The notes under the pieces were generated by a model that searched no databases, was not told the origin of the DNA, and saw only the letters and a program-made list of their open reading frames with translations. A stretch of DNA of 64,000 nucleotides, from NCBI RefSeq assembly GCF_003464595.1, contig NZ_QRZF01000001.1:62001-126000 (forward strand). Reading direction: 5' to 3'. Below are positions 8,443 to 17,400 of the stretch, one piece after another (positions within the stretch are counted from its first letter, which is position 1; each line of letters starts with the position of its first letter). Made by a program: the position numbers and the translations under genes. This DNA comes from Bacteroides intestinalis (GTDB lineage Bacteria > Bacteroidota > Bacteroidia > Bacteroidales > Bacteroidaceae).

Positions 8443-10848
8443 ATGAGAAAAGTATTAGTTACCACCCTGCTGGTTGCCGCCACCGTAGGCAGCCAGGCGC
8501 AAGTGAAAAACCAATCGCACGGGTATCCCATCGATCCCGTACCTTTCACCTCGGTGAAAGTAACCGACTCCTTCTGGGGACAACGCCTCAACGCGAGCCG
8601 AGAGGTAACCATCCCCCTGGCATTCAGCAAATGCGAGGAAACCGGAAGATATCAGAACTTCGTCAATGCAGCCCATCCCAGTGATACCATTAAAGTAGGC
8701 GGACTGGCTTTCGACGATACGGACGTATACAAAACCATCGAAGGTGCCAGCTACCTGTTGCAGACGTATCCCGATAAGAAACTGGCCAAATACATCGACA
8801 GTGTACTCGTCATCGTAGCCGCCGCACAGGAACCGGACGGATACCTCTACACCAGCCGCACCATGAATCCGAAACATCCCCATGAATGGGCGGGAAGCAA
8901 GCGTTGGGAAAAGGTAGAAGACCTGAGCCACGAGTTTTACAACCTGGGACACATGGTGGAAGGCGCTATCGCCCACTACCAGGCTACCGGGAAGAAGAAC
9001 TTCCTCAATATCGCCATCCGATACGCCGACTGCGTATGCCGTGAAATCGGTACAGGCGAAGGGCAGCAAATTCGTGTCCCCGGACATCAGATTGCCGAAA
9101 TGGCACTTGCCAAACTTTATTTAGTCACCGGAGACCAAAAGTACCTCGACCAGGCCAAGTTCTTCCTCGACCAGCGTGGATATACCAGCCGTACCGATGA
9201 ATACAGCCAGGCACATAAGCCGGTGGTTCAACAGGATGAAGCTGTGGGACACGCCGTTCGCGCCGCATATATGTATGCAGGTATGGCCGACGTAGCCGCC
9301 CTGACGGGAGACACCGCCTACATTCATGCCATCGACCGCATCTGGGACAATATCGTCGGCAAGAAATATTACATCACCGGCGGTATCGGAGCTACCGCAG
9401 CCGGAGAGGCTTTCGGCAAGAACTACGAATTGCCCAACATGTCAGCCTATTGCGAGACTTGTGCTGCCATCGGCAACGTATACGTCAACTACCGTCTCTT
9501 CCTCCTGCACGGTGAATCCAAATACTACGATGTACTGGAACGCACTTTATACAATGGTCTGATTTCAGGCGTATCCCTGGATGGCGGCGGTTTCTTCTAC
9601 CCCAACCCGCTGGAAAGTATGGGACAGCATCAACGCCAGCCCTGGTTCGGTTGTGCCTGCTGCCCGTCCAACATCTGCCGTTTCATCCCATCCCTGCCGG
9701 GATATATCTACGCAGTGAAGGATAAGGACGTTTACGTCAACCTCTTCATGTCCAATACTTCCGACCTGAAAGTGGGTGGCAAAGCTGTTTCTATCGAGCA
9801 AAACACCAAATACCCGTGGAACGGTGACATTACCATCGGCATCAACAAGAATAACGCCGGACCCTTCAACCTGAAAGTCCGTATTCCCGGATGGGTTCGG
9901 GGTCAGGTAGTCCCCAGCGACCTGTATACCTATAGCGACGGCAAGCGTCTGAAGTACACAGTGAAAGTAAACGGAGAAGCCGTACAGAATGAACTGAAAG
10001 ATGGTTATTTCAGCATCGACCGCCGTTGGAAAAAGGGTGATAAGGTGGAAGTACACTTCGACATGGAACCGCGCACCGTGAAAGCCAACAATAAGGTGGA
10101 AGCCGACCGCGGACGCATTGCCGTAGAACGCGGACCGATTGTATACTGTGCAGAATTCCCGGATAACAACTTCGACATCTTCAGCGTATTCATGAACCGT
10201 ACTCCGAAGTTTGAAGTGGTAGAAAAGCCCGATCTGCTGTATGGCATCAACCAATTGAAGACCGGCGCACAGACACTTGGTTATGACGATCAGGGTCGCC
10301 TGACCACTACCGATGTGAGCCTGACACTGATACCTTACTACGCATGGGCTCACCGTGGTTCGGGAGCTATGGAAGTATGGTTGCCGCAAGAACTAAGCGC
10401 ATCCCGCCCCGCCATGCCTGCCACACTGGCTTCGGAAAGTAAAATAGATGCATCCCACCGCGCAAGCTCCATTTCAGCCATCAACGACCGCCTGGTTCCG
10501 AAAGATGAAAATGATCGTTCCCTGCCCTATTACCATTGGTGGCCCAAACAGGGAACTACGGAATGGATCACGTATGAGTTCCCGGCAGAAGCTACCGTAT
10601 CAAGCTCCACCGTATATTGGTTCGACGATGCTCCCTGGGGCGGTTGTCGTGTACCGAAAAGCTGGAAGATATATTATAAAGATGCACAAGGCCAGTGGCA
10701 GCCCGTCACAGGTGCCGACAAATATGGCGTTGTAAAAGGTGCGGGAAACACCGTAAACTTTGATCCCGTGAAGACCAAATCCGTCAAACTGGAAATCACC
10801 CTGCCGGACAAACATGCAGCAGGTGTTTATGAATGGGAAGTACAATAA
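8443..10848 (+). CDS. GH127 beta-L-arabinofuranosidase
   Basis: 801 residues with a cleavable signal peptide (TVGSQAQ), beginning 22 bp after the GH43 stop. The (alpha/alpha)6 barrel of GH127 is complete. Glu338 and Cys340 (CETC) and the Cys404/406/407 cluster (FGCACCPSN) are present; the Glu-Cys-Cys-Cys set binds zinc and supplies the Cys nucleophile in the characterised family member. The reaction is hydrolysis of beta-1,2-linked L-arabinofuranose, as found on hydroxyproline of extensin-type proteins. A C-terminal ~130-residue beta-sandwich (from about 670, with WITYEFPAEATVSS) is an added module that resembles carbohydrate-binding discoidin-like folds. GC content is visibly higher than in the mannan region, as for its operon partners. 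Confidence 0.93.
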   Translation: MRKVLVTTLLVAATVGSQAQVKNQSHGYPIDPVPFTSVKVTDSFWGQRLNASREVTIPLAFSKCEETGRYQNFVNAAHPSDTIKVGGLAFDDTDVYKTIEGASYLLQTYPDKKLAKYIDSVLVIVAAAQEPDGYLYTSRTMNPKHPHEWAGSKRWEKVEDLSHEFYNLGHMVEGAIAHYQATGKKNFLNIAIRYADCVCREIGTGEGQQIRVPGHQIAEMALAKLYLVTGDQKYLDQAKFFLDQRGYTSRTDEYSQAHKPVVQQDEAVGHAVRAAYMYAGMADVAALTGDTAYIHAIDRIWDNIVGKKYYITGGIGATAAGEAFGKNYELPNMSAYCETCAAIGNVYVNYRLFLLHGESKYYDVLERTLYNGLISGVSLDGGGFFYPNPLESMGQHQRQPWFGCACCPSNICRFIPSLPGYIYAVKDKDVYVNLFMSNTSDLKVGGKAVSIEQNTKYPWNGDITIGINKNNAGPFNLKVRIPGWVRGQVVPSDLYTYSDGKRLKYTVKVNGEAVQNELKDGYFSIDRRWKKGDKVEVHFDMEPRTVKANNKVEADRGRIAVERGPIVYCAEFPDNNFDIFSVFMNRTPKFEVVEKPDLLYGINQLKTGAQTLGYDDQGRLTTTDVSLTLIPYYAWAHRGSGAMEVWLPQELSASRPAMPATLASESKIDASHRASSISAINDRLVPKDENDRSLPYYHWWPKQGTTEWITYEFPAEATVSSSTVYWFDDAPWGGCRVPKSWKIYYKDAQGQWQPVTGADKYGVVKGAGNTVNFDPVKTKSVKLEITLPDKHAAGVYEWEVQ

Positions 10849-10861
10849 AGGTTAGTTAGAT

Positions 10862-13111
10862 ATGAATGTTTGTAAGTTAGGTTTGTCGATAGCCATGCTC
10901 CTTAGCGGGGGCATGGCTTTCGCACAAGGCACGGTGGACGATTATAACCGTGCCTACGCATTGAGAGAGAAATTCAGTGCCAACAAAGTTTTTTACTCCA
11001 ACGTCACGCCGCAGTGGATAGAAGGCACACATCAGTTTTGGTATGTACGCAATACGCCCGAAGGCCGTATCTACGTATCGGTGAACGCAGACAAGAAAAA
11101 CAGAAAGGAGTTGTTCGACCACAAGCGTCTGGCAAGCGCACTGAGCAACGCATCCGGTAAAGAAGTAAAGCCCGAGGCAATCCAACTGGAACGGTTACGG
11201 GTGAATCCGAGCCTGGATACGCTTCGTTTTGTATTCGGCAACCAGCGCTGGATGTACGCCACCCGCAAAAATCAGTTGGAAAATGAAGGCAACCTGCCCG
11301 ACCGCAATGCACCACAGAAGCACTGGATGGAACGGGATGACGAAAAAGAAGCCGCTCCCGTAACTTCACCCGATGGAAAGTACACCGCCTATATCAAAAA
11401 TCAGAATGTATATGTGAAGGAACTTACCACGGGAAAAGAGAAGCAGTTGAGCCTTGACGGCACACTCAGCAACTATTACTCAGCTTATATCCGCTGGTCT
11501 CCGGACAGCAAGAAAGTGGCATCCTGCAAAATTCGCCCGGTAGAGAAACGATATGTGTACTATGTAGAGTCTTCTCCAGCAGATCAGCTCCAACCGAAAC
11601 TGCACAAGCAGGAATATGCCAAACCGGGAGACGAACTTCCTTTCAAGATACCTTGCATTTATGAAGTTGAAACAGGACGAGGCATCATCCCCAACACCGC
11701 CCTCTTCGACCGGCAGTATGAAATATACGGTCCCGAATGGAACCCAGACAGCCGTGCCGTTACCTTCGAGTACAACCAGCGCGGACATCAGGCATATCGT
11801 GTACTTGAACTCTCTGCCGAGACAGGCGCCGTGCGTCCTCTGATAGAAGAAACCTCTGACAAATACGTGAACTATACCCGCCGTTTCCGCCACGACCTAA
11901 GGGACAACAAGCACATCATCTGGATGAGCGAACGGGATAACTGGAACCACCTGTACATGTACGACCGCACTACCGCACAGCCCATCCATCAGATAACCCG
12001 CGGCGAATGGTATGTGCGCGACGTGCTCCGCGTAGACGAGGACAACCGGCAGATTTATTTCTCCGCCAACGGTGTGCAGCCGGGCGAAGATCCTTACCTC
12101 ATCCGCTACTACCGCATCGGCTTCGATGGCAAAGGCTTCACCTGCCTCACTCCCGAAGAAGGTATGCACCGGGCCTGGTTCTCACCGGACATGAATTATC
12201 TGGTAGACGTTTATTCCATGGTGAACAAAGCTCCTGTTACCGTATTGCGCAGTGCCGAAGACGGCAAGGTGGTGATGCCGTTGGAAACAGCCGATATCAG
12301 CCGTCTGGAAGCAGAAGGTTGGAAAGCACCGGAAGTATTTACCGCCAAGGGGCGTGACGGCAAAACGGATATGTGGGGACTGATTGTTCGTCCCACTAAC
12401 TTCGACCCGAACAAGAAGTATCCGGTTATCGAATACATTTACCAAGGTCCCGGCGACCAGTATGTACCCAAGACTTTCATCCCGTACAACTGGTACATGA
12501 CTTCCCTTGCCGAACTCGGTTTTATCGTCGTCATGGTAGACGGAATGGGAACTTCTTTCCGTTCACGTGAATTTGAGAATGTATGTTATAAGAATCTGAA
12601 AGATGCAGGACTTCCCGATCACATCGCCTGGATTAAAGCTGCCGGAGAGAAGTATCCGTATATGGATATGGACCGCGTAGGTATCTACGGCTGTTCCGCC
12701 GGAGGCCAGGAATCCACCACTGCCGTGCTGCTGCATCCCGAATTCTACAAAGCCGCTTATTCCGCCTGTGGCTGCCACGACAACCGCATGGATAAAATCT
12801 GGTGGAACGAACTCTGGCTGGGATATCCCGTGGGAGATCAATATAAGGAAGGATCGAATGTAGAGAATGCCCATCTGCTAAGCCGCCCCTTGATGCTGGT
12901 AGTAGGCGAACTGGACGATAATGTAGATCCTGCCTCAACCATGCAGGTGGTGAACGCACTGATAAAAGCCAACAAAGATTTTGAACTGGTAGTGATTCCT
13001 GGTGCACACCACACGATGGGAGAAGATTTCGGGGAACATAAACGCTATGATTTCTTTGTACGCCATTTGATGGGCGGGAATCCGCCGAAGTGGGATGAAG
13101 TGAAGAAATAG
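10862..13111 (+). CDS. S9 family serine peptidase, DPP IV-like
   Basis: 749 residues with a signal peptide (SGGMAFAQ). An eight-bladed beta-propeller of the DPPIV_N type covers roughly residues 90-480, and the alpha/beta-hydrolase peptidase domain covers the rest. The likely triad is Ser612 in GIYGCSAGGQ, Asp686 in GELDDNVDP and His716/717 in PGAHHTMG. The nucleophile elbow reads G-C-S-A-G-G, where the usual DPP IV form is GWSYGG. Enzymes of this family act on bonds after proline or alanine near the N-terminus. It starts only 13 bp after GH127, so it belongs to the same operon. A prolyl-type peptidase beside enzymes that strip arabinose from hydroxyproline supports a glycoprotein target (inference). 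Confidence 0.88.
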   Translation: MNVCKLGLSIAMLLSGGMAFAQGTVDDYNRAYALREKFSANKVFYSNVTPQWIEGTHQFWYVRNTPEGRIYVSVNADKKNRKELFDHKRLASALSNASGKEVKPEAIQLERLRVNPSLDTLRFVFGNQRWMYATRKNQLENEGNLPDRNAPQKHWMERDDEKEAAPVTSPDGKYTAYIKNQNVYVKELTTGKEKQLSLDGTLSNYYSAYIRWSPDSKKVASCKIRPVEKRYVYYVESSPADQLQPKLHKQEYAKPGDELPFKIPCIYEVETGRGIIPNTALFDRQYEIYGPEWNPDSRAVTFEYNQRGHQAYRVLELSAETGAVRPLIEETSDKYVNYTRRFRHDLRDNKHIIWMSERDNWNHLYMYDRTTAQPIHQITRGEWYVRDVLRVDEDNRQIYFSANGVQPGEDPYLIRYYRIGFDGKGFTCLTPEEGMHRAWFSPDMNYLVDVYSMVNKAPVTVLRSAEDGKVVMPLETADISRLEAEGWKAPEVFTAKGRDGKTDMWGLIVRPTNFDPNKKYPVIEYIYQGPGDQYVPKTFIPYNWYMTSLAELGFIVVMVDGMGTSFRSREFENVCYKNLKDAGLPDHIAWIKAAGEKYPYMDMDRVGIYGCSAGGQESTTAVLLHPEFYKAAYSACGCHDNRMDKIWWNELWLGYPVGDQYKEGSNVENAHLLSRPLMLVVGELDDNVDPASTMQVVNALIKANKDFELVVIPGAHHTMGEDFGEHKRYDFFVRHLMGGNPPKWDEVKK

Positions 13112-13122
13112 TGATTAACAGC

Positions 13123-13186
13123 TAGTGATAAGTGATTAACGCCCCTATCAGGACATATCGTTCAACTTGTTAATCACTTATCACTA
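13123..13186. terminator. Long inverted repeat between convergent genes
   Basis: Perfect 18-bp arms (13123-13140 and 13169-13186, core AGTGATAAGTGATTAAC) with a 28-nt loop lie between the convergent peptidase and kinase genes. It can fold in either transcript and is best read as a bidirectional terminator, although the loop is long. Confidence 0.55.
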
Positions 13187-13190
13187 TTTC

Positions 13191-14630
13191 TTATGCTTTC
13201 AGTCGCATAATAAACTTACTTCCTTTCCCCAATTCGCTTTCCACCGTCAGTGTTCCCCCATGTGCCTCCACAAAATCTTTTGAAATGGAAAGTCCCAGTC
13301 CACTGCCTTGCACCTTTGTGCCGGGCACACGGAAATAACGGTCGAAAATGCTCTGATGATAACGGGGATCGATACCTTTGCCAAAATCCTGCACATACAG
13401 TTCAACAAAGTCCTCCTCACGCTTGGCACCAATAACGACACGCCCGTTTTCTTTTGAATAACGGACTGCATTGCTCAGAAGGTTCGTCAATACCCAGGCT
13501 ATCTTCTCACTATCCACAAACAGTTTCGGCATTTTTTCCTCCGGATACTCCACTTCTATCTGGATACCGAACTTATCCGCCTGAACCTGATTGGCTTTAA
13601 TCGCATATTCTATAAGTTCGATAGGCTTGGTTATCTTCGGCATCATCTGGAGCTTGCCGGCTTCTACTTGTGTCATATTCAGGAGTTCACCAGTGATACC
13701 CAGCAGGCGGTCGGCATTTTCTTTAATGCTTTTCGATAATTGTTCCTGCTCATCATTCAAAGCTCCTACCCTCTTATCTTCCAGCAACTGCAAACTCATA
13801 AGAATAGCCGAGATAGGCGTTTTCAGTTCATGGGAGATGGTGGAAATAAAGGTTGTTTTGGCAGAATCCAACTCTTTAAATTCGGTGATATTTTTCAGCA
13901 GGATCACATCACCCAAGTTCTGCGGTTCATCCGTATCGGCATCCGTATTTATAATGGTGATGTAAGAAGCCTGAAAATAGCTTTCCTTATTGTCCGCATA
14001 GATTTTCAAGGGTTCTTTCTTCTCACCCGGAGTAATCAGTTCCCGAACCAGACGACGAAGGAGATCATTCTTTAAGGACAGTTCCTCGGCAGAGTGGCGG
14101 ATTACATCTTCACGTTTCAGATTCAATACGGTGAGTGCTTCTTTATTGATAAAGAGTATTTCATGCTCACAATTCAGACCGATAATAGGTTCATGAATAC
14201 TGTTCACAACGGCTTCAAGAAATTTCTTGGCAGAAAGAATATCGTTCAGCGTACTGGCACGATATTCAGTCAGGCGCTCAGCCATACTGTTGAAGCTATC
14301 GGCCACCTGGCGGAATTCCTCGTGTCCGCTCATATTCAAACGTTTCTCATAGTTATGATTGGCGATTTCAAGGATACCACGCGTCAGTTCCTGGATAGGC
14401 TTGTTGATGGAACGGGGAAGCCAGACCAGCAACACGATACTGGCAAGAATGCAAATAGCACCTGTAACGGAAATCCACAGCAAAGCACGTTCCAGTCCGG
14501 GCATGGCGGCAGGGCTGTCTGGTTCGGTGGCTGTCAGTATCTGAAGATTCACTACGGAGAGAGCAACCAGCAGAATGATCATACCGGCCAGAATGCCTAC
14601 ACTGAGTATTAATTTAGTACGAATATTCAT
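13191..14630 (-). CDS. Membrane histidine kinase of the kdp locus
   Basis: 479 residues. Two membrane segments lie near residues 8-28 and 48-70, followed by a HAMP segment (~70-125, INKPIQELTRGI), a PAS domain (~135-230) and the kinase core. The HisKA phospho-acceptor motif is ISHELKTPISA, and the ATPase shows the N box (LTNLLSNAVRYS), G1 (VQDFGKGID) and G2 (GSGLGLSISKDF) motifs. It starts 21 bp after the KdpD-like gene stops and is the last gene of the run. In E. coli the sensor and kinase parts are one KdpD protein; here they are two genes. The likely partner is the NtrC-type regulator at 22276-23619 (inference from location). Confidence 0.87.
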   Translation of the reverse strand: MNIRTKLILSVGILAGMIILLVALSVVNLQILTATEPDSPAAMPGLERALLWISVTGAICILASIVLLVWLPRSINKPIQELTRGILEIANHNYEKRLNMSGHEEFRQVADSFNSMAERLTEYRASTLNDILSAKKFLEAVVNSIHEPIIGLNCEHEILFINKEALTVLNLKREDVIRHSAEELSLKNDLLRRLVRELITPGEKKEPLKIYADNKESYFQASYITIINTDADTDEPQNLGDVILLKNITEFKELDSAKTTFISTISHELKTPISAILMSLQLLEDKRVGALNDEQEQLSKSIKENADRLLGITGELLNMTQVEAGKLQMMPKITKPIELIEYAIKANQVQADKFGIQIEVEYPEEKMPKLFVDSEKIAWVLTNLLSNAVRYSKENGRVVIGAKREEDFVELYVQDFGKGIDPRYHQSIFDRYFRVPGTKVQGSGLGLSISKDFVEAHGGTLTVESELGKGSKFIMRLKA

Positions 14631-14651
14631 AATGCACTGATGAATTAAATT

Positions 14652-15776
14652 TTATGCAAGTATAATCAAATCTACGTTTGCCTGAGCTAAATCATTCACA
14701 AATTTTCTGTATTTCAACACCATAAACAAAGATTGAGGTAAACGGAAAGAAGGACTGCCCATACAAACAGAAGTGATCTGTCTCTCTTTACAAGTACGGA
14801 TGATGGCATCCAATACATCTTTGGATTGTACCTGAACCACTTCACCATCCAACTCAGTGACCAACTTAAAGTGATTCAACAGATAGCGCTGACTTGCCAG
14901 GTCGATACGGTCGGCACTCTCGCGGGGTGTTTGTACATATAGGGCTATAAAAGAAGTATTGTAACGGGTTGCCAGACGCGCTGCCTTACGAATGATGCGC
15001 CGGGGTGTCTTCTCCTGACTGCTGATGCATGCCAGAAACTTCTCATGCCGGACGCCTACACTGGAAACGACCACTTCATTCTCCACCTTCTTCTCCACAC
15101 GCAACGCCACTTCTTTCAAAGCCAGTTCACGCAGTTGAAGGATATTCTCGGTTTTGAAGAAGTTATTCAATGCCATGGGTATTTTCTCCGGTTTATAGAT
15201 TTTACCGGCTTTCAGGCGGGTAATGAGTTCTTCGGCAGTGAGGTCGATGTTCACCACTTCATCCGCTTCCTGCAATACACTGTCAGGGATACGCTCTTTG
15301 ACTTCAATACCGGAGATGCCCTGAACTTCTTCGTTGACGCTTTCAATGTGCTGGATGTTGACGGCGGAAATCACATTGATACCTTCGTCCAGCAGATCCA
15401 TCACGTCTTGCCAACGCTTCTCGTTTCGGCTACCTTCTACATTGGTATGCGCCAGTTCGTCTACAATGACAATATCGGGATGGATACGGATAATGCCCTC
15501 CAAATCCATCTCTTCCAGTTCCTTGCCTTTATAAAATATCCGGCGGCGGGGGACAACGGGGAGCCCTTCTAATAATACTTCCGTCCCGGCACGTCCGTGG
15601 GTTTCGATGTAGCCGATTTGCACGTCTACACCGTTGTCCAGCAACTCATGGGCTTCCTGGAGCATCCGATACGACTTACCTACACCGGCAATCATGCCGA
15701 TGTAGATCTTGAACTTGCCACGACGGGATTTCTTTATGAGGTCGAGGAAGTGCTGTACGCTTTGTTCTCTGTCCAT
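14652..15776 (-). CDS. kdpD: KdpD N-terminal sensor protein without kinase domain
   Basis: 374 residues. Residues ~18-225 match the KdpD sensor domain, with the Walker A-like motif AGVGKS near residues 29-34 and IVIVDELAHTN as the Walker B region. Residues ~245-374 form a universal-stress-protein-like domain (VRHEKFLACISSQE, SVCMGSPSFR). E. coli KdpD is about 894 residues and includes membrane segments and a kinase; both are absent here, and the next gene supplies them. The protein is therefore probably a soluble cytoplasmic partner that senses potassium or c-di-AMP level and controls the separate kinase. The ending is a normal stop rather than a frameshift remnant: the short form appears to be the designed state. 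Confidence 0.9.
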   Translation of the reverse strand: MDREQSVQHFLDLIKKSRRGKFKIYIGMIAGVGKSYRMLQEAHELLDNGVDVQIGYIETHGRAGTEVLLEGLPVVPRRRIFYKGKELEEMDLEGIIRIHPDIVIVDELAHTNVEGSRNEKRWQDVMDLLDEGINVISAVNIQHIESVNEEVQGISGIEVKERIPDSVLQEADEVVNIDLTAEELITRLKAGKIYKPEKIPMALNNFFKTENILQLRELALKEVALRVEKKVENEVVVSSVGVRHEKFLACISSQEKTPRRIIRKAARLATRYNTSFIALYVQTPRESADRIDLASQRYLLNHFKLVTELDGEVVQVQSKDVLDAIIRTCKERQITSVCMGSPSFRLPQSLFMVLKYRKFVNDLAQANVDLIILA

Positions 15777-15788
15777 ACTTTCATTTTT

Positions 15789-15866
15789 AGGCGCGGATTA
15801 CGCGGATTACACAAATTTTTTACTGTGTGCAGTTATTAATCCGTGTAGTCCGCGTAATCCGTGCCT
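15789..15866. repeat. Long inverted repeat between porin and kdpD genes
   Basis: Arms 15789-15812 and 15843-15866 pair over 22 of 24 bases (core CGGATTACGCGGA). This GGATTACGCGG-rich sequence resembles an interspersed intergenic repeat rather than a normal terminator, and no T-run follows. Confidence 0.5.
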
Positions 15867-15878
15867 AATCTTTAGTTA

Positions 15879-16628
15879 TCACGGTTTCAACATTATACCA
15901 AATACCAAATGAGCATCCTCCAAACATGGATTCCAGATAGCTTGCGCAAAGATAGGCAATGAAAACGAATCTGTTATCCTGATAGCCGTGGTAGCTTTTA
16001 ACGCTACATTGGTAAAAGCAAAACCGGAATTTCCATATCCTACCGTATAAGTTTTATAAGGAACGAATCCTACGGTTGCATTCAAATCTACCGACTTCAC
16101 GCTGAACGGATAGTTCAGTTCGCAATAGGAAGAATAATTTTGCTTGCCATCCTCATTCTTATCGGCACCGGCAAACATCAGATACCATGCCATAGACAAA
16201 GGAAGTTTCTCACAAGGCAATGTATAGACCAGACCTGCTTCAAAGAAGTGAGCAGTCTCATGGCTCTTGAAGTTGAAGTACTTCCCGGCCCCCTGACCTG
16301 CCCACCATAGACTTGCTACGGACAGTGTAGGTCCTGATTCACCTAAAGTATAAGCAGCCGTCAGGTCTATCTCCTTGCTTGCCAGTCCTTCTGAAGATTT
16401 ATTACCATCGAAGTCTGTCGAGCCCCAGGCTGTCAGAGAGAAGTCACCTATGTTGAATCCTAAAGTCGGCTGGAAACTTGCTCCGGTCTGATAAACACCA
16501 CGCCAGACGTAAGAACTGACTAAATCACCCTGCACAGTAAATTCCTGAGCCTTTGCACTTGTAGTTCCTAAAATACAGGCAACAGCAACTACTGCTGTCG
16601 CAAAAATATTGTTTCTTAATCTTTTCAT
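15879..16628 (-). CDS. TorF-like putative porin in the kdp locus
   Basis: 249 residues with a signal peptide (TTSAKAQ). The mature start EFTVQGDLVSSYVWRG and alternating hydrophobic strands are typical of the Gcw_chp/TorF family of small outer-membrane barrels. It sits between kdpC and the sensor genes on the same strand, separated from kdpC by a hairpin with a T-run, so it may be transcribed at a lower level or from its own promoter. A role in passage of potassium or other ions across the outer membrane is conceivable but not shown by sequence. Confidence 0.7.
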   Translation of the reverse strand: MKRLRNNIFATAVVAVACILGTTSAKAQEFTVQGDLVSSYVWRGVYQTGASFQPTLGFNIGDFSLTAWGSTDFDGNKSSEGLASKEIDLTAAYTLGESGPTLSVASLWWAGQGAGKYFNFKSHETAHFFEAGLVYTLPCEKLPLSMAWYLMFAGADKNEDGKQNYSSYCELNYPFSVKSVDLNATVGFVPYKTYTVGYGNSGFAFTNVALKATTAIRITDSFSLPIFAQAIWNPCLEDAHLVFGIMLKP

Positions 16629-16671
16629 AATCCATTCAATCTTTTTAAAAGTAAGGTTGTCTTCTTAAAAA

Positions 16672-16746
16672 AGAGAGGCAGCGTTCCATTCACCCTGTTT
16701 TAGACATCACCATGGCAAAATATGAATGGAATCTGTCCGCCTCTCT
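16672..16746 (-). terminator. Terminator after kdpC
   Basis: On the minus strand AGAGAGGC...GCCTCTCT closes a hairpin, reinforced by TTCCATTCA/TGAATGGAA inner pairing, and is followed immediately by TTTTTT. This is a good Rho-independent signal located 12 bp beyond the kdpC stop codon. It separates the pump genes from the porin/sensor genes. Confidence 0.75.
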
Positions 16747-16758
16747 ACCAACCTAAAG

Positions 16759-17328
16759 TTATTTCTTAGTTGCTTCTTCCAATGCGATATTCAGTTTCAG
16801 TACATTCACCTTCTCCGTACCGAAAAGGCCGAGAAGCGGCTTCTGCACTGCATTGTCTACGAGAGTCTTTACTTGTGCCTCGTCCATGCCACGTGCCTGG
16901 GCCACGCGTTTCACCTGTACATAAGCACTGGCGGGAGTGATATCCGGATCAAGACCGGAAGCACTGGCGGTTACCATTTCTGCCGGAACGTCTTTACGGT
17001 TCAGATAAGGATGGTGTACGAGAAAAGTATCGATACGGGCTTCTACTTCCGAAAGATATTCTTCGTTGGTAGGGCCTTTGTTGCTACCGGAAGAACTGGT
17101 AGCATCGTAACCGGCATGGGAAGGACGTCCCCAGAAGTAGACGTCTTTTGTGAACATCTGTCCTACATTAGCGGCACCGACAACTTTACCATCCAGAGTC
17201 GCTACTTCCGCATTACCCTTATTGGGACCTGCCACCTGGGCAAATATCCACAGGATAAGGATATAGAATACAGAGAAGAACACGCAAAATGCAAGTGTTA
17301 TTTTAAGGGATTTGAATAATGTTTTCAT
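16759..17328 (-). CDS. kdpC: Potassium-transporting ATPase subunit C
   Basis: 189 residues, the normal length for KdpC. One N-terminal membrane anchor (residues ~8-30) precedes a periplasmic domain with the family pattern FWGRPSHAGYDATSSSGSNKGPTNEEY (given here in part: GRPSHAGYDATSSSGSN) and the C-terminal DPDITPASAYVQVKRVA region. KdpC bridges KdpA and KdpB and supports high-affinity potassium uptake. It lies 72 bp after kdpB. Confidence 0.96.
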   Translation of the reverse strand: MKTLFKSLKITLAFCVFFSVFYILILWIFAQVAGPNKGNAEVATLDGKVVGAANVGQMFTKDVYFWGRPSHAGYDATSSSGSNKGPTNEEYLSEVEARIDTFLVHHPYLNRKDVPAEMVTASASGLDPDITPASAYVQVKRVAQARGMDEAQVKTLVDNAVQKPLLGLFGTEKVNVLKLNIALEEATKK

Positions 17329-17400
17329 TATCTTTTTATTTATTAGTTTGTTATTATTAGGCCTCCTTCCGAAAGGAAATCTGGCCGGGGTGTCTCGCCC

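Noticed and set aside
17346..17400. Small hairpins between kdpB and kdpC
   Set aside because: Stems of 4-6 bp without a T-run; not enough to claim an attenuator.
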